Shown: piece by piece, positions 47,401 to 62,600 of the stretch
How positions within the stretch are numbered: the first letter of the stretch is position 1
Layout of the letters: every line of letters starts with the position of its first letter
NCBI GenBank assembly: GCA_900708905.1
Contig: CAADRB010000005.1
Location: 6,040,061 to 6,104,060 of the forward strand
Length of the DNA: 64,000 nt
Direction of reading: 5' to 3'
Source: Hymenolepis diminuta
Lineage: Eukaryota > Platyhelminthes > Cestoda > Cyclophyllidea > Hymenolepididae
Translations under genes and position numbers: made by a program
Notes under the pieces: model-generated
The model's input: the letters and a program-made list of their open reading frames with translations, nothing else
What the model was told of the DNA's origin: nothing
The model's database searches: none

Positions 47401-50400
47401 CTTAATAAGAATATGCTAACATACATTCCCTTATCCTCAAATTTATGATCTTGAAGAAATGCGTCCATATACTAACGAGTATATTTGTATAAAGTATACA
47501 CAACAACCCACCCGCTTGACTTCGACGAAAGTGCTACGAGGATTGAACCACTCCATGACGAGAATGGACTTATCTATCACCGCACAGAGGTACTTGTTTC
47601 CGTTGCTAGGATTTCGTACCACGCTCGCCATGTAGCAACCTCGTGTGTTGGACACCTTCACTGTTGGCTGGAATCGTCTAAAAAAAGAGAAAATGAAATT
47701 TAGGTCTTTATTCAGGCATATCATAGAGATAAAGCAAGGTCCTGCAGGAGTGTGACTCCCTTTGATTCAGCAAGGTTGCGGGCCTAACGTGCTTTGTGGC
47801 TTACAAGATCAAGACGCACAGATGTTACTAAGATATTTGTATCCACAATTCATTGGTATTCACTCCCATTCTAAATTTGTTTTCCAAACCTACTTCTTTG
47901 CTAATAAAGAAAGAAATAGGTGGGTTCCTCGTCCCCGGTACTTTTCCCATCAGTCGATAATCCTGGCTCATCTTTTTATAAATAAAACTATGGATTTGGA
48001 CACGGAGATGGTGGTAGATGTCAGTTCTTACAAGGCATAGCCAATTTAAGTAACAACGACAGAAATGACTGAGTCGTGACAAGTGAACAAAATATTGGAA
48101 AACGTTGTCGGTTGATAGCATGATATTGTCTCTAGCCATTGAGATTTGATTCAAATCATTGAAGACATGAATTTCTATAATAAATTACATTCTATTCCGA
48201 ACTGCCGTGAAGTTATAGACCCTACCGGTCTTAGATTTAGGCCGTATTTTGGATTTGATGCTCGCAGATGTTCGAATACACATTACGCATAACCATATAA
48301 AATATTACGAGAACAGGACTTACGGATATAGCTAACTGGAATTACTCTATCCGTATAAACAATCAGACAATCAGACAGGTTAAACAAATATTTTCAATCA
48401 TAAAATGGATAACGCGGCAAAGTAATACATAAAATATAACAGATTAACAAGTTAACAATCAGCATCTATCTATTGCTAATGATATAATCTCAAAATCAAA
48501 TATAATAGAGAGGGAGAAGTTTACTTTGGAAGAAGTTTGGTAGGTAAACGACCGGTGATGTTGCCACTGGAGGGATCTTGACTAGTTTTGGCCTTCATCA
48601 CATTGACCAGATTGTGGCTATAGAGGTGAAGGGTGTTGCCGGAAAGGGACATCATGGTGTCGCGGAACACTGTCAACCAGATGCACCGTCGTGGAATTAG
48701 CTATAGGAAAAGACAGAAAATTAAATAGACAGTGACAGCGTCATCTACCTCTGATCCTGTCATTGTCTCTGATTAAAAAACTCTATTGATAAGCCCATTC
48801 CAACTCTCGCTACCACCGACAGCGATCACTGAGTACAATTTCCCATCAACGTTTATAAAGCGCAATTCTCATCATCTTCGATGATCGATGATCCACATAA
48901 ACTATGATTAAACCGGTAAACTGAACCGCCCAACTCCTCTCATCGTAACTTACTTCACCGTTCACGCACGCTTCTTAGAAGTTTATACCTAGCTCACCCA
49001 TTTACTACTATTTATTACCCTCTCATTCTAATGCACTAGTCGTCCAACCCTAATTTTGGCCCTCTGATTTAAGAAAAGAGTGTTGTATCCTGTCAGCCAG
49101 TAACAAGATCGCTAAATTTATGAGAGGTTAGCTCTATCGGACTATCAAAGTACCTTTGTTCTCAGGAATAGTGCTACTATAACGGATTTCATGATTTGTA
49201 CAGTCATTTGCAGCACGGCTAACAGTAATCGCATAGCGAAATTGATCAAGTCTCAGCGGACAAACCAGATGCTTCATTCCATCGCGAAACAGTTCAGCTA
49301 CTATTTTTATCATACCACATCCATTCTTCGCTTTACGGAGACTTTTGAAATGTATTACAGTCATACAACAGGTATTTTTGACCTTAAGGTCTGACGGTTT
49401 AATCACCAATTGCACCATAGTTTAGATAATTGTCCCAATGCAGGAAGTATTAAGGAGCAATACATTAACGGCAAGCACTCAACTAAAAATCTTATCTCCT
49501 GCTTTCACCGTCCCGTCATTTAGTTAAAAGCCATCGTGCAACCTAACAATGGCCACTTCGAAAAGACGTTCCAAATCCTGTTTCGCATTCTCTTTAGTGT
49601 ATCAAGAACGAATTTCTATTGTTGTAAGCACTAATCATTCACTTACCAGTTCCAGGGTGGCATCAGCTAATTCCTGTAGATTGAGGTAGTAAATGCCATC
49701 ATTGGTACCGAAGATGATCATTTGTGCTGAAAAGGGATAGAAAGGATAGAGCTAGTAGACTGCCATGAAGGAACACAAGAGCCAAAATAGATGATAAGAG
49801 ATGAAAAGAACCTTTTGTGAGAGGATTAACCCACGTCGCGGTAGCGTTGACCTTCAATGGACAGCCCTCGAATATTAGAGTGAAGCAAGCGCCCATCTAA
49901 AAATATACGGATACAATATCGACAAGCGGTATACTAATCAGATGGCTTATCAGAGGAGAATAGGAAAACGACGATTCTAAACAGAAAACATAAGAATCTA
50001 ATTAGATTAAACAGCTGATTTTTAGTTCTTAACTTACATTTTGCATACAAATTCATAATACTAGAATTGAAGAGATGGATAATATTTCATAATCTTTTAA
50101 CTGACTAACAGCCTACTTCGTGTAATTTTATAGCGGCAATGGCAGAACATGATGATTTAATTGCCGAAGAAAGTAAATTTTCGCGCGTGTCTGTAGAGCA
50201 ATTAATTTCACACATTCAAGGGCACCATTTTTACCCCAATTAAACCAGTTGGCTTATGCAGAAGGACATTCCATCTGCAGAGAGGCTTCCATTAACTATT
50301 ACCACTTAATCAACGCCATGTATTTTTAGGCACGGAATCAAGCATTCCCATAGTTATCCCCCTCTCTCCGAGGTACTTGTTTTGATAATTGACTAACAGT

Positions 50401-53400
50401 AAAGAACAGCATGCAAACTAAGTTACTCTTTTCTTTTAAGTAAAAAAAACCGGCAAAGATCGATTTGAGACTTCTAAAACAAAGCGTTTAAAGAAGTCCA
50501 CAATAATCACTTAGATCAACCGAGAGTGAGAATGACTACAGAGGATGAGAGGAATCTGTTTATAAATAAATTCATTTTGAACCACCAAGCACGTTGTGAC
50601 AGAAGATTCGGAGAGAAGCACGAAAAGAAGTTTTGAAATTCAGATATATTCAAAAAAATTCCAATGGCGCTTGAAACGGAATTGGCCATTGTGGTAAGAT
50701 AATTATTTCCTCTCATCTTTGTACCCTTTAATGACAATTGGTCCATCTTTCTATCTTTCTTACCCTTATAGATCTCTGCACCCCTTTAATCTACATTGCC
50801 TTACCTATAAGATGCCCATTGATATATACTTATGTAGACCACGCTTCTTACAATAATGAACTGCACAGTATAGACAAGCAAACCATTAGGAACAGAAGAA
50901 ATTGAATTCATCATCACGCGAGTCAGTCAATTAGAACGGTGCAAAATTGAAGACACTAGATAGCATTGGTTACATAAGTGCCTCCATATGCTATTAAGAG
51001 GACAATAAACCAATTTATAAAAACATTCAATTCCTCCATTTAAACAATAAATCCGACGCGATTTTAGGATGAATAATCTGAATACACCTATGTTTATAAA
51101 CTTCCCAATTAGCCATAGATTATAGGTTTTGGGGATTTTCAATTCCTTACAATTAAATTTTATTAAGCCCTACTGAGACCGTCAGTTAAATCAAAGACCC
51201 AACAGACCACACAATCTCCAAGCGATCAACTCAAGTCCGCATTCTATGAAATACTCAGGCAAATAAAAACGAATCTCAACTAACACGAATACAATACAGT
51301 CAGACTTTTCAAACCATGAACAATCATAAACAATGGGAGGTCTGCTTTCGAACAATGGCAAAATTTGTTGAGAGCATTCGTATTTGATTATCTTCATGAC
51401 TTTCTGTCCAAGTGTATGTTATAGAATAAATGTTGTAAGAACTTACGAGAACCTTGGGAGTGGGTGGCAGACCGATGCCGTGTTCCATTTGGTACTGTCT
51501 CTCAGCATGCCTTAGTCCACTCTTCTCGTAATCAGTCAGAGGACCACAAGCAGTATCAAATTTGGGTGGAGGCGGTCTAGGTGGAGGTACACCTGTTCCC
51601 CTTCCACGAAACTCCTCGTCACTCATTATTCCGCCTCTAGTAGGTGTTGAATCACCTCCTGTTATATAGCCACTATTGCTAATAACACCTGGTTCTTGTT
51701 GAGAAGAGGAGTCGTTGGTGGTGGTGTTTGAGAGAGGACCAGGTGCTGTGGCAGAAGACTGGCGGTTACCTGTGACTGCTGCTGCAGCGACGGCCTTGAG
51801 GCCCTCTCCTTTGGGTGGAAGAGGTGGAGGCATCGGGGCTTGACGCTTCGATCGCATTCGAGGAAGACCTTCGGTATCCGGTGTACTAAGAAGACCGTTT
51901 GTCTGAAAGGTGAAAAAAGTATAATACTCAATCAGATATGTATGTGATGTAGCAGTCGTTCAATTCGTGTTCATTTGAAACGCTTAAAATAAGAAAGATT
52001 TTCTGATTAAATCTCCATGAGTTGTTCAATGAATACTTCTGTGGTCTGAGTTGATTCTTCTTTATAGAACTTGGGGACTGTCGGAACCACTATCAATCGG
52101 TAAGACTTTACCACCATACCTATACCGGTACGCCTGCCAAATGTCCTGTGGAGACCTCCTTTTAATTCCTTAATCACCACACCAACCTCTTACCTTCATA
52201 GCTGTATTCTCATACTACCGCCCCTTTATCTAATTATAAAAGCAGATGTAACCTTTCCTCTTGCCCAACTCCAACATTTACTGAGCTCTTTTCACTCCAA
52301 CTCTTATAGTTAGGTCCTTCATCAAACTCCACCTTACTTCTGCCATTATGGCCCTTTCTCATTCTTTCTCTCTGCTAAATCTCCTACAAGTATTCTCTTA
52401 ACTAAATTCTTTGTTTGCTTCTTACTCTTTGTAGCTTTATATTCACCTTGGCTTCTTTCACTGGCAAATATAACTCACTATCAGTTCGTTCTAATCCACC
52501 ATGAATCAAGAATCAACTCAACGTTGAAGCAGTCATCATTGTTTAATCTATAATAAAACTGTCCTTTATCACCTTGCGTTGCAATATTAACTTCCTAGAG
52601 AATACTAAGAATTAAGGGATTAAGTAAGCGTCCTTTGAATTATACTGTGCACTTGGTCTCAATAAATTTCATACAATGGAGCTGGATTGAACCTTACAGC
52701 AGTCCCATCCTAAGTTGAACTCGAGTGTGCGTACTATATTTGACAGAAAAATCGGGAAGTTAACCTGAGATCGACTATTCCCAGGTTTATTCCACTATGA
52801 GAGAGGGCTGTAATCACCCTTTAGCCAAGAACAGACATCGACTGGTCCAACATCCACTCATTTTAAGAAAAGCCTTGTCTGCTAAGGCGTTAATTCATTA
52901 CACGGTATGGTGGAAAATAACATTGCACCCTTATTTCTTACCCAAATAGCGAAGCTGTCCTGATCTCTCAACATTTGCAAATCCAATGACGTACAAACAG
53001 TCAAATTAGTCTCATTAGTAGATGTTTTATGCATAAAGTCAGTATACGCACACACAGCGGTGAGGGTAACCAATCCTTTTGGACAACAAGATGGTGAGTT
53101 TCTCGTAAGATTAGTTCCAGGTTACCTTCTCTATGCCCAAGTCAACTGCTGTGAACACCCTCCAAGTGAGTCTGCGGGGCTTTTGAAGTAGCGAAATACT
53201 TAGACGATGTAAGTGTGGAGAAGAATAATCATGAAGTGCGATGCTATAGGAGCTATATTAATCTGAGGTTGCTAGTCTCTTCCATTGTTCTATTCTTCTG
53301 GAACGTAGTCATTAAAAGGTGTGTAAAGCAAAGGTGAATTTACAGTCAAAAGTAGATTTATCGGGTTGTTTACTAATTACCCATTCGCAGCAGTAGAAAT

Positions 53401-56400
53401 AAAGTCCACATCATATCAGCGCTGGACCGGGTCCAGAATTAGGATCGAAATTGTGCGCCAAAAGGACAGTATACCATCGCAATTTTAGAACTTTTGGACT
53501 TAACGCAATAAACACAGAGATGGAGAGAGAAAGACGAAGGAATCTAGGGGCTAATCAACGGATGTTAAGAGAAAGTCACAAACTGCTCTTTCCAATAATG
53601 ATGCGAAACCAAGGTCGGAAATGTAATAGCAAGAATAAAATCCCACATACAAGTCATATGGCGAAATGCAGTGCTTTAAAGGGTACAACACTTTTGAAAG
53701 AAAAAGGATATTCGACACCTAGTTTGTCTTGGGCCTAGTTAAGTAGCTTTACCAGTTAAGTACAGTTAGCATACAGATTAACAGTAAAAAGCACTAATCG
53801 ATCATTACAACAATGTACACGAAGATAAAAGTGGTCCAATCCTTCTAAATTTTAGTCCGATTTAATACGGACTACTCAAAACAACTAACATGCGATTATG
53901 CAAGACAAGTGACTGCAAGATCGAAGTCGAATCAAATACGGGGTTTTAAAGAATGAAATTTCTTAATACTCTTCGGTTATGAAAATCTCTAGAATACAAC
54001 AAGCGTGCAAAAAGAAAATTAATGTACCAGAATTTAAAAGCTATGCATTCTATTGTCCATTTGGAAGCCTTGATATGATGTTTAAATAAATGGACTCATT
54101 ATAATTTTTGGATAATTCGTAAACAAGAGCCGAATGAAAATTACCTTTTTATCCATTTTTCATGGCAATCTAAAATCATTTTACCACATTACATCATGAG
54201 AAACATCCAAGTGCATAGGATGAGAAAGAGAGTTCAGATTCAAGAGGGGTCTTTTCACCTTTAAAAGGCAGTATTTAGGGAGTAGGGGTAGTTATAGAAT
54301 CGGGAAAATCCAACTAAATCTGAGTTCCAGATCCATTAGGTCAACTGCTACCTATTTTAATATTAAAATAATGACAGAATCATTTTACTACACTGTTGAA
54401 TTGTTGAAAAGTTGGTACAGATAGAATAATGAATACAGGTGTGAATGATTGGAGATTGTACTAGGATCAATGAAGAGTTGAAATCAATTGAATGAACAAT
54501 CAGTTATTAGCGTGGTAATTCCGGCTAAAAATTCCAAAATATACACAAAATAACAATAGAGAAAAGAGAAGTTAAATTTAGAGATATTAGAGCTTTATTG
54601 AACGATATTCACTTGCCTCGGAAAACTACTCAATGGGAAAGACAATTTTATAACTAGGCTTTATTTTTAATAAGAGAAGAAAACATAAAATAAATGGTAA
54701 CATCATCAGGGGATGCATACTTTCATTTTCTCCTTGACAACTTCGAAGCAAAAACACACAGAAAGTTGAAGAAAATAAAGTGATAAATTGGTCAATCGAT
54801 TAAGGGGCCATAAAGAACCTACACAACTGATTTAGAATAAATCAAATTCTCACGCGAAAAGACTTCCAATGCAGCTAGTGGTAAAAGATACTTGAATTTG
54901 AAATTCATGGTTAGGTAATTGAATGTGCGCAACAACACCCACACAAGCAGCAACAGTTATGCGAAAGCAGCTGATTACATGTAGAGGGTCAGAAAAGCAG
55001 TGGATAAAAGTTCACAGTCCCACAGTGTATTAGAAATATTACTTCATGTATTCTAAACTGATTAGTGTTAAGACAATTATGAATTTTTAAACAAAACCTT
55101 AAGCTTTACGGAGAAGTAATAAACAGCCATGACCATCAGAGAGTGTTTAAACCGAAACAGGAGGCCGGAACGTGAATGAACAAGATATATGACTGCATCG
55201 ACTGCTTAATATTTCCTAAAGTTGATCATCGACTTGCCCCAGTTCTCAGATCCACATCTTGGCTTAGTATCTCTCATACCCCTGAAGCACCCATAAACAC
55301 ATATTCAGTTTAAAACTACGGACCGGGCGTTTGGAGTACTATCCTTTAACACCCATCTTGAATGTGGTAAAAATTGTACAAACTTACTTTTGACTTACAC
55401 TGAACTGTCATCTTTATTCGACGATCGGTTTAACCCATTTTCTCTACCATCACTTCGTCTTGCGTATCATTCATGCCTCAGCCCTTAAGTCGTTATCTAA
55501 CACCAGCACGTTGAGCACCAGCACTACTAATCAGAAGCAATTTCTGTCTACTGGTTACAAGGTAATTGCTCTTTTCCCACTCCGGTAGCAATATTCAGAC
55601 GCCGACTCTGTCTATCTCTTACCTTCTGGTAGTGGAATAGCAAAGCTAGTTTTCTCCCTTCTACATTGATTATTTCTATTTGAGAGCTCCTAACTTACCA
55701 CATGCCTGGCAATATCAAGCTTCTAAAATATTTTTACTTGTGCACTTCCACAGAGATTGTATGCTGACCCTACTGTACTCTACTATTATGAAGTTAGAAT
55801 TCGCATTTGAATGTAGTTGACGGCTTGGTTAACCGATAACACTAATTGTATTTGCGAGAAGTTCCCTATCTGCTCTGTCTTTTGTTGCCAGACTATTTGA
55901 ATTCCCCACTAACCCCCTATTGTGACGACTTAATGAATGTGCCTGATCATACCCTATCTTTCTAGTAGTTGCGAATAACATTTACGCAACCTCGAAATGA
56001 GCCTTTAACCACCCCAAATTTTGGGAGTAGAAAGCAGTACTTAGTAAACCATAAAAGATGGATTCTCAATAAAGCAAATTTTAGCCTGGTATCAGAAGCG
56101 TTCAAATATGCCTTGGATTCCGGCTAGGTATAAAAAATCAGATCCAATATTTGCCTTTTTATAATAGTCAGATATTTTGCAACGTTCTAGACAGTAATAA
56201 GCTTAGAAATTCATATGATATATCTTCAAGAAAAAGTTTATTAGCCACCTACAACATATGGTTATGCTATTCTGAACTAAACTTGGAAAAGATATCAACA
56301 AGGCCCATACTTCAGCTATTTAACTATTGTGAATTACAGAGAAAAAAAGGATTAAGGAGGTTATTTTCCATCATCAATTGAAGATAAACTCGTCCTCTGT

Positions 56401-59400
56401 TGCCCCTTAATTAATGTTAAGTGGTGTAGTTGGTCGCACCGTCTATAGACAAGGTATACAATTAGTATATCCTATAGTCACACATCCCATTATTTTTAAA
56501 TTGATAATAGAACAATCAAGCCCACATTACTTAGTAGTTTAAGATCAGGTTAACCTACTATGACCAACAGACTTTTTTAAAATTCTGATTTAAATATTAA
56601 CTGTACAGTTTTAAAGTATACCAACAAGTAACTCTATGATGATTGTAAATGGAAATCATTTTATGAAAAAAATACAGTGAGCTCCACAAACTAACGGATT
56701 AGTGTGATATTTAATCAGTCCAACATTAGGTCCAATTGCTCAGAAAAGCAACCGACATTTTTACAGAACCGGTCAAATCAAATAAGACAGAGACCCTTCT
56801 TTTGCGTCTGCCATACTATAGTGAAAAATACTATACTATGCTTTAAGCGTTGCCCAGTAACGTACCAAGATGATAGTTAATCATCCCAAAATTATACTCA
56901 ACTAGTGAGGAAACTAAGCAGACATCAAGGGAGATTCTAATGGAATAGATAAAAATCATAAACAGAGCAATATGATCACCAGCGCGATTAAATTCCTCTC
57001 CCTTCCATGGCTTCAAACCACTTTCAATTCGTGCAAACTTGCATAATCACCTGAGTAGCTAATTTATTACTCGAAATTAGATCTAATCCAATTGTGATTC
57101 CTTCACAGAACATTGAATGTGCATTTTTACAGTGCTAGTAATATCATTTAGGTTAGGTAATCGAAGCATACCATAGAGTGAAAATCAACCCAAGTACTTA
57201 CAACTAGATAGCGACTGACTAACATTCCGGTCCTGTTCTACAGACTCCTAACATTCAGTTGAACAGAAAAATAAGATGGCATAGGAACTTCAATAACATT
57301 TTATGGTTTACCGTGTTTTGACCTGTTGACTGTTTTACCTATGTTTGATCACTATGTCACTCTGATATTGATGTATAACCTGGCCTTGTCCCCATTCTAA
57401 TGATAACGCTTGTATCTCACTCTATGTTTAGATGTTAACAGTAAATTCCAACCTTTGCCTGAGGAAGATAATTAAAAATCAAATAACAATAGCTAAGAAG
57501 TTGATTTCTACATGCTCTTGGTTATAAACAGTTTTCTCTTCAACTTACCCCTCCGAACTCGTCTACATCTTCAAAGTTCTCGGATTCGTAGAAGCTCAAC
57601 CGGTTAGCTTCTTCGATCATTTCCGCCTCCGGATCCCTAGAAAAGCAAAGGACAGAAAATTAGTAAACATGCACACATTCACGATCAATTGCGTACACAC
57701 CAACATACGCGAATGTGGGTACGTGTGACGTAAACACACGTTTCTGCATGTGAAAATACACAGCTATACGATGACCGCCATACCATAGCAGTCGTACAGT
57801 CGTTCAGAACACGGAGACTTGGGTATGGAGACCAACGATAATAACCATATCGATTTGCATAGATGTTTCACCACATTAATACATAGATATAATTTAGGTC
57901 ATGCAGAAGCATCATTTCTCAGGTGTTTAACAACACCAATTTAAGGAGAGGATTTTTAAAAAATGGTCCTGATAGGTTATGTGAACTCTTCATATATTAG
58001 AATAGGAGACACAGAGATAATAACCATCAATTCTCAACCACGGTTATGCAGGATAAGAATTGCTATGGTCAACCCTCATGAGAAACGCCCACAAATGGAC
58101 ATGAATGACAGCGACGGATAAATACAAGCACTTTCGTGAACACATTAGAATGACTTCCACCTCTTTACTGACCTACCTACGCAAATGACCTGATTTATTC
58201 AATAATAACAAAACGATTAAAGTGAGCACTATTATGTTTAAAAAGTCTTTTCTACTCTCTTCGGCCTACTCTCAGTAGTAAACGGGCTGCAAACAAATCG
58301 GAGTGGCATGAACAACTACGAAAATAAATCATTCGATTAACTAGCTTTGTGGACATAGTCTCACCCATGAATCCGGGAGTAAATTTAGGAAATTTGAAAA
58401 TAAGAACTTTATAAAGTAAACCATACATTTTGAGAGAATATAGACATTTCATTGCTTGCGCAATTCAAATTAAGTAAGACCCTTGACACCCTGACTTTAT
58501 TAACTATTTTTTCTTTGTCCCCATCCCCCGTTACGTACCTCATTAGATTTTGTTGCTTTAAAAAATCAATAATTAAAATTAAAATTTTTATATTACTTTT
58601 TGCCATAAGCAATAATGATAACAACAGCATAACTAACTGCTTAAAGCTACGTTTATAACTTTAATAGTCTCTGCTGGAAAGGTGCTACATGGAGGACCTT
58701 ACAAAACTTTTCCCAAGTTATTAATCACCTTGAGAAATGTAGCCTTACTTCGTCAAAATTGGTGAAACAATGAGCCGATCACACCAGATAACAGAATTAG
58801 AAGAATAAATATGGGTAACTGTGAACATAAATAGAAGTGAACTCTCAATTCAAATGCCCGAGATTTACCTATTGTATAAGTTATAATAAATTCAAAACTA
58901 AGTGAAGAGTGAAGAATGCAAAATGTATGCGACAACTCACAAGAGTCCATCAGTAGCAGGATAGAAGAGTTTGCTCTGCCGCTTCTCATATTCATCCAAG
59001 ACTTCCGCTACCAGATCCTAAAGAGGAAATTAAAATAGGAATAAACAGCAGTAAACCAAATCACTAAAACGCTAGCTTGTGGACGTGCATCCAAGATAGA
59101 GTGTGCAATCTTACGACAAAACAACAACGACCGGTCACAAACTATCAAAGCGCACTTTGTGGAAATAAGTAGACGTGCACGGGAATGTGAACAATCATCA
59201 GTAAACAACGCGACATAACAACAATAGTCACAAGCTACTAAAAACGAATTTGAGGAAATAAGTAGACGTGCGTCCAAAGAAGTGAAAGTGCACAATCTTA
59301 TGAAAAGCTATGGGACAACGTAAGTGCGAATCTGTCACAAACTACTGAAAAGCGATTTGCAAAAATAAGTAGAGACGTGCACGACGTGTGAAGAGAGATG

Positions 59401-59683
59401 AGGAACCCACCTCATTGCTCTCATTGAGGCAGTTCTCAGGCAAGAGTCTGTGATCGCCTGGTGGCCAGCCGGCAGGAGTGATGGGTGGGGCACAACTCGG
59501 CTCATTCGAGCGTAGGATGGAAGTGTTACGCAGTCGGGGTGGGACACCCGCATTCTCTCCCTCCTCAGTACTGGTTGCTGCTGCGGAAACCATGGAAATA
59601 ACAGGTGCGAACGTGAGTTTGGAAGGCTTCGGTGGTTGAGGTGGTGGGCTCTGTCGTTCACTTTTGGGCATACATCGATTGGC
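44490..59683 (-). CDS. MAP4K3/MAP4K5-type germinal-centre kinase, C-terminal part
   Basis: These kinases feed JNK and nutrient (TORC1) signalling; Drosophila happyhour is one. Fourteen minus-strand exons close in phase: 59683-59411, 59017-58941, 57636-57549, 51902-51447, 49896-49812, 49726-49647, 48700-48525, 47677-47512, 46616-46439, 46360-46292, 45713-45621, 45545-45478, 44703-44648 and 44577-44490 (TGA), giving 650 residues. Residues 1-300 are a proline-rich linker with probable SH3-binding runs (SPPPQPPKPSK, PMPPPLPPKGEG, PPPRPPPPK). The citron-homology domain starts at LPPTPKVLMGACF and runs through FGTNDGIYYLNLQELADAT, RRCIWLTVF, RNPSNGNKYLCA and LRDGILAFHPFG to QLLGSDK. The end, SNLYLLFGHENSY, matches the MAP4K3/5 C-terminus almost exactly. 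MGACF and GCPLKV favour MAP4K5, but paralogue choice is open. The kinase domain is not in the window; it must lie past 64000 behind an intron of more than 4.3 kb. Confidence 0.93.
50738..50830 (+). repeat. Dispersed repeat fragment (family B), in a MAP4K intron
   Basis: Carries the same ggtccatctttct and gccttacctataagatg blocks as 6928-6992. It lies in the 1.55-kb intron between the linker and CNH exons. Confidence 0.5.
51903..57548 (-). other. Large intron of the MAP4K gene (5.6 kb)
   Basis: The flanking exons join in phase, so no coding exon is required here. I see pyrimidine-rich stretches (52130-52450, 55240-55980) and some short open stretches (52882-53073, 53451-53738) but no recognisable protein or RNA. 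The pyrimidine-rich parts may be old mobile-element sequence; I cannot show it. Confidence 0.6.
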
Positions 59684-62600
59684 CTAGTCGGATACAGAGA
59701 GCAGACTTTTAGCTACAACTGCTCCATTTATACAGGCAGGAGAAGATTAGAAATCATTTGGACACTCGTCAAGCAGACAGATGTCCGCTTAAAGCTCCTT
59801 ATGGATCTACGTGACGTCGATAATTATAGATCTATCTATCAGCTAAATTAGGGAGCTTGATACGTCTGTGATTGGTAATTACAGATTCTTAGAAGGAACC
59901 AGTCGGATAAGATATGAAACTTTAGTGGGCTCTGCTAAGTAAAATCTTTTAGCTACCTCGGATTTGCATTGTAGGCTGCTAAATATCTCATAAGTTCATT
60001 ATGCGTTTTCGGCCTTTGGAAGAAATGAATTGAAGTGATAAGACTGACCATCATAGTTAAACGATCGGTCAACAAACAGTGGACATCTAGGACAAAAATT
60101 TGTTCAGTAATCAAAGCGATGAATAATGAAGTAAATATTCAACAATCAGGATCCAAAAATTAAGTGAAGTAACACTTTACTCTCAATATCTCTTCAATCC
60201 CCTTCCCTTTATCATTTGTAGGACTTACTATTAACCGATTTCAGCTGCTTTTTCGAAATAAAAATGGGAATTTTTGCCTCACTATAGGTTACCATAATAT
60301 AAAGGTAAATGGAAAATGTTCGGCTAGATATGACCATCTTTAAAAAAATGAACAAGATGGCTTTCCTTATTACATTGAAATAGTAATATTTATTCTATCA
60401 AAATTACCAAAAGAATTTAAAGTTTGAATATGACTCCAAAATTCCACTCATTTGCAGTGAACAGATTGTTCATGGCCTTATTCTCTTATTAAGTCATTCA
60501 AAGTTTCACTTGATTTTAATCGAATGAATGATTCGTAGCCTCACCAAACTCATTGATTTGTAACCATGCGCACAAATGAGCTCCCTCTATATCTTCCCTC
60601 TTATAAAAACCTTCCAGGTGTCTTTTAGTGTACCCTCTCCCTACCACTTAAAATCACTGATTTGAGAACTCAAAGTCTAAGCTTACCTTTCTCTAAAAAA
60701 ACTACTAGAGCGTGAATAATTAGGATGAAAGAAGAGCCGCCGGCGGCTGGAGAAATAACTGTTGGTCCTGTCACACACACTTGCCAAAACTACTACGACC
60801 ACGCATGCTTTGGCTGGCTGTTAGCACACGCCAGTTAGTCACAGTGCGCCATCATTGGCCATTGATAGTCTACTTGTGCATACGAAAGCGCGCTGGTACC
60901 GTGAGGAATGCTTGCACTTGTGAAATCCGACCCCTAAAGCGGTTCATTCTTTGTGTGGGAAAAGCGAGAGAATGTCAAGCATTAAACCTTTCTTCTTTCG
61001 AAAAAGAAATTAATTTAGACAGGTAAACTAAAAATATCAAAAAGAGGTCAATCGATGCAAAATCACAATTAGGAGATCCCACTCTTGAGAGTCACATTTC
61101 TATAAATGCAGGGTAGGCATTGTAAAAGATTGAGAATTATTTTCAAAGACCCAGACTGCAGAAAGAACATCTTTTTACTAGACCATACCTTAGTATATTG
61201 TACCAATTACAACTATTGATGTAGACGAACGAGACAAAAGACGATGAAAAGTCAATTATAATCAAGTTAACACGCTTTATAAGGATTTCCTCATGTGGAC
61301 AAATATTAAGATCCTGGATGCCATGGGCATGTACTCAGAAATGCACCTGAAGAATGCTATTCCATATACAGGGTGCGTAAGGTATCTGAGGACACTTATA
61401 TTTTTGTAATTTAAACTAACCCGATGACAATTTATGTATTTTTATATCAAAAGATCTCATGGCAGATACTACTATAACTAATGAAATGAAAAGACACGCT
61501 GTAATAGGGTCTATAAAAGCGAAACACAGGAATTTGGAAACTGGAAGATTTCTAAAAGTCCCATTTATTCCCATTATGCAATTTTGGTAATTCCTTAACT
61601 CACATTTAGCTATCTTGTCTTGTTCAGTTTTAACCGGTAATTAGATGTGCATAGAACTCTTAAAAGCCGACTTTGTGTCGACCGCTATGCCACTAGCACA
61701 ACTCACGGTAAATAATCAAATTACTAAGGTTTGAAAACACTTAAATTTAAGTGGTTCAATTACGGATTCAAAAATGAATAATAAGTAGCTGATAATTTTT
61801 GCATTTTTGATTTTAGCATAGGTCAAATTCCAGCCCAAAATGTGATCAAGAAATTTGGAACATATTTCCAAGAAATTCGTTCTAATTGCCTAAAAATTTA
61901 TCGCAAATGACTAAATTGAAATGCATTGAAATATATGAAACGATCCACCACATGAATGAATGGATCACGAATTGAACTAAATCTAGGACACTGAATGGGC
62001 CAATTGAAAGAGGATATTAGTATGGTTTTCCATAATAAATTTACATTTCAAGAAATCACTGCATCCGAAAACTCGGCATAATCATTACACAATCCTTGAA
62101 TTAATCGAAAATCCAGAAGTAATGAAAATAACATAAGTGAAGACGATGAACTGAATTGAAATTAACAACTATATTAATACTGATGATGTGCAGATCATCT
62201 TAAATTGAACACAATCGAATACACTAAAACATGAAGCAATTTCTCAGAAATGATGAAAGTAGAGGCAAGACGAAAATACGTAGTCAGGATCGTATCTAGA
62301 ATTTTCTAACTAATAAGATCCAAAACTGGATATCCCAGTTGCCAATAGACACTAACCTATTTTGATTAAACATTTGAGGTTTGAATATATTCCCAAGCCG
62401 AAACATGTCAAAAATGTTGGAATAGAAAAATATGAGAGCTCAAGACAGACCGCGGATCAAACTGATAACATGAGGACAAATTAGTTTAGCTATTATTTCA
62501 GTGCATAGTGCTTGGAAAGATATGCATACATTCAAAGTGAGCATACATCTATACAGTATTTAAAAACACAAAATCGAAACCCGCCATAGCATATTTAGTG

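Noticed and set aside
60687..60769. Candidate upstream exon of the MAP4K gene on the minus strand
   Set aside because: It has acceptor and donor, but no open frame ends in the phase 0 needed by the exon at 59683, and the peptide has no family similarity.
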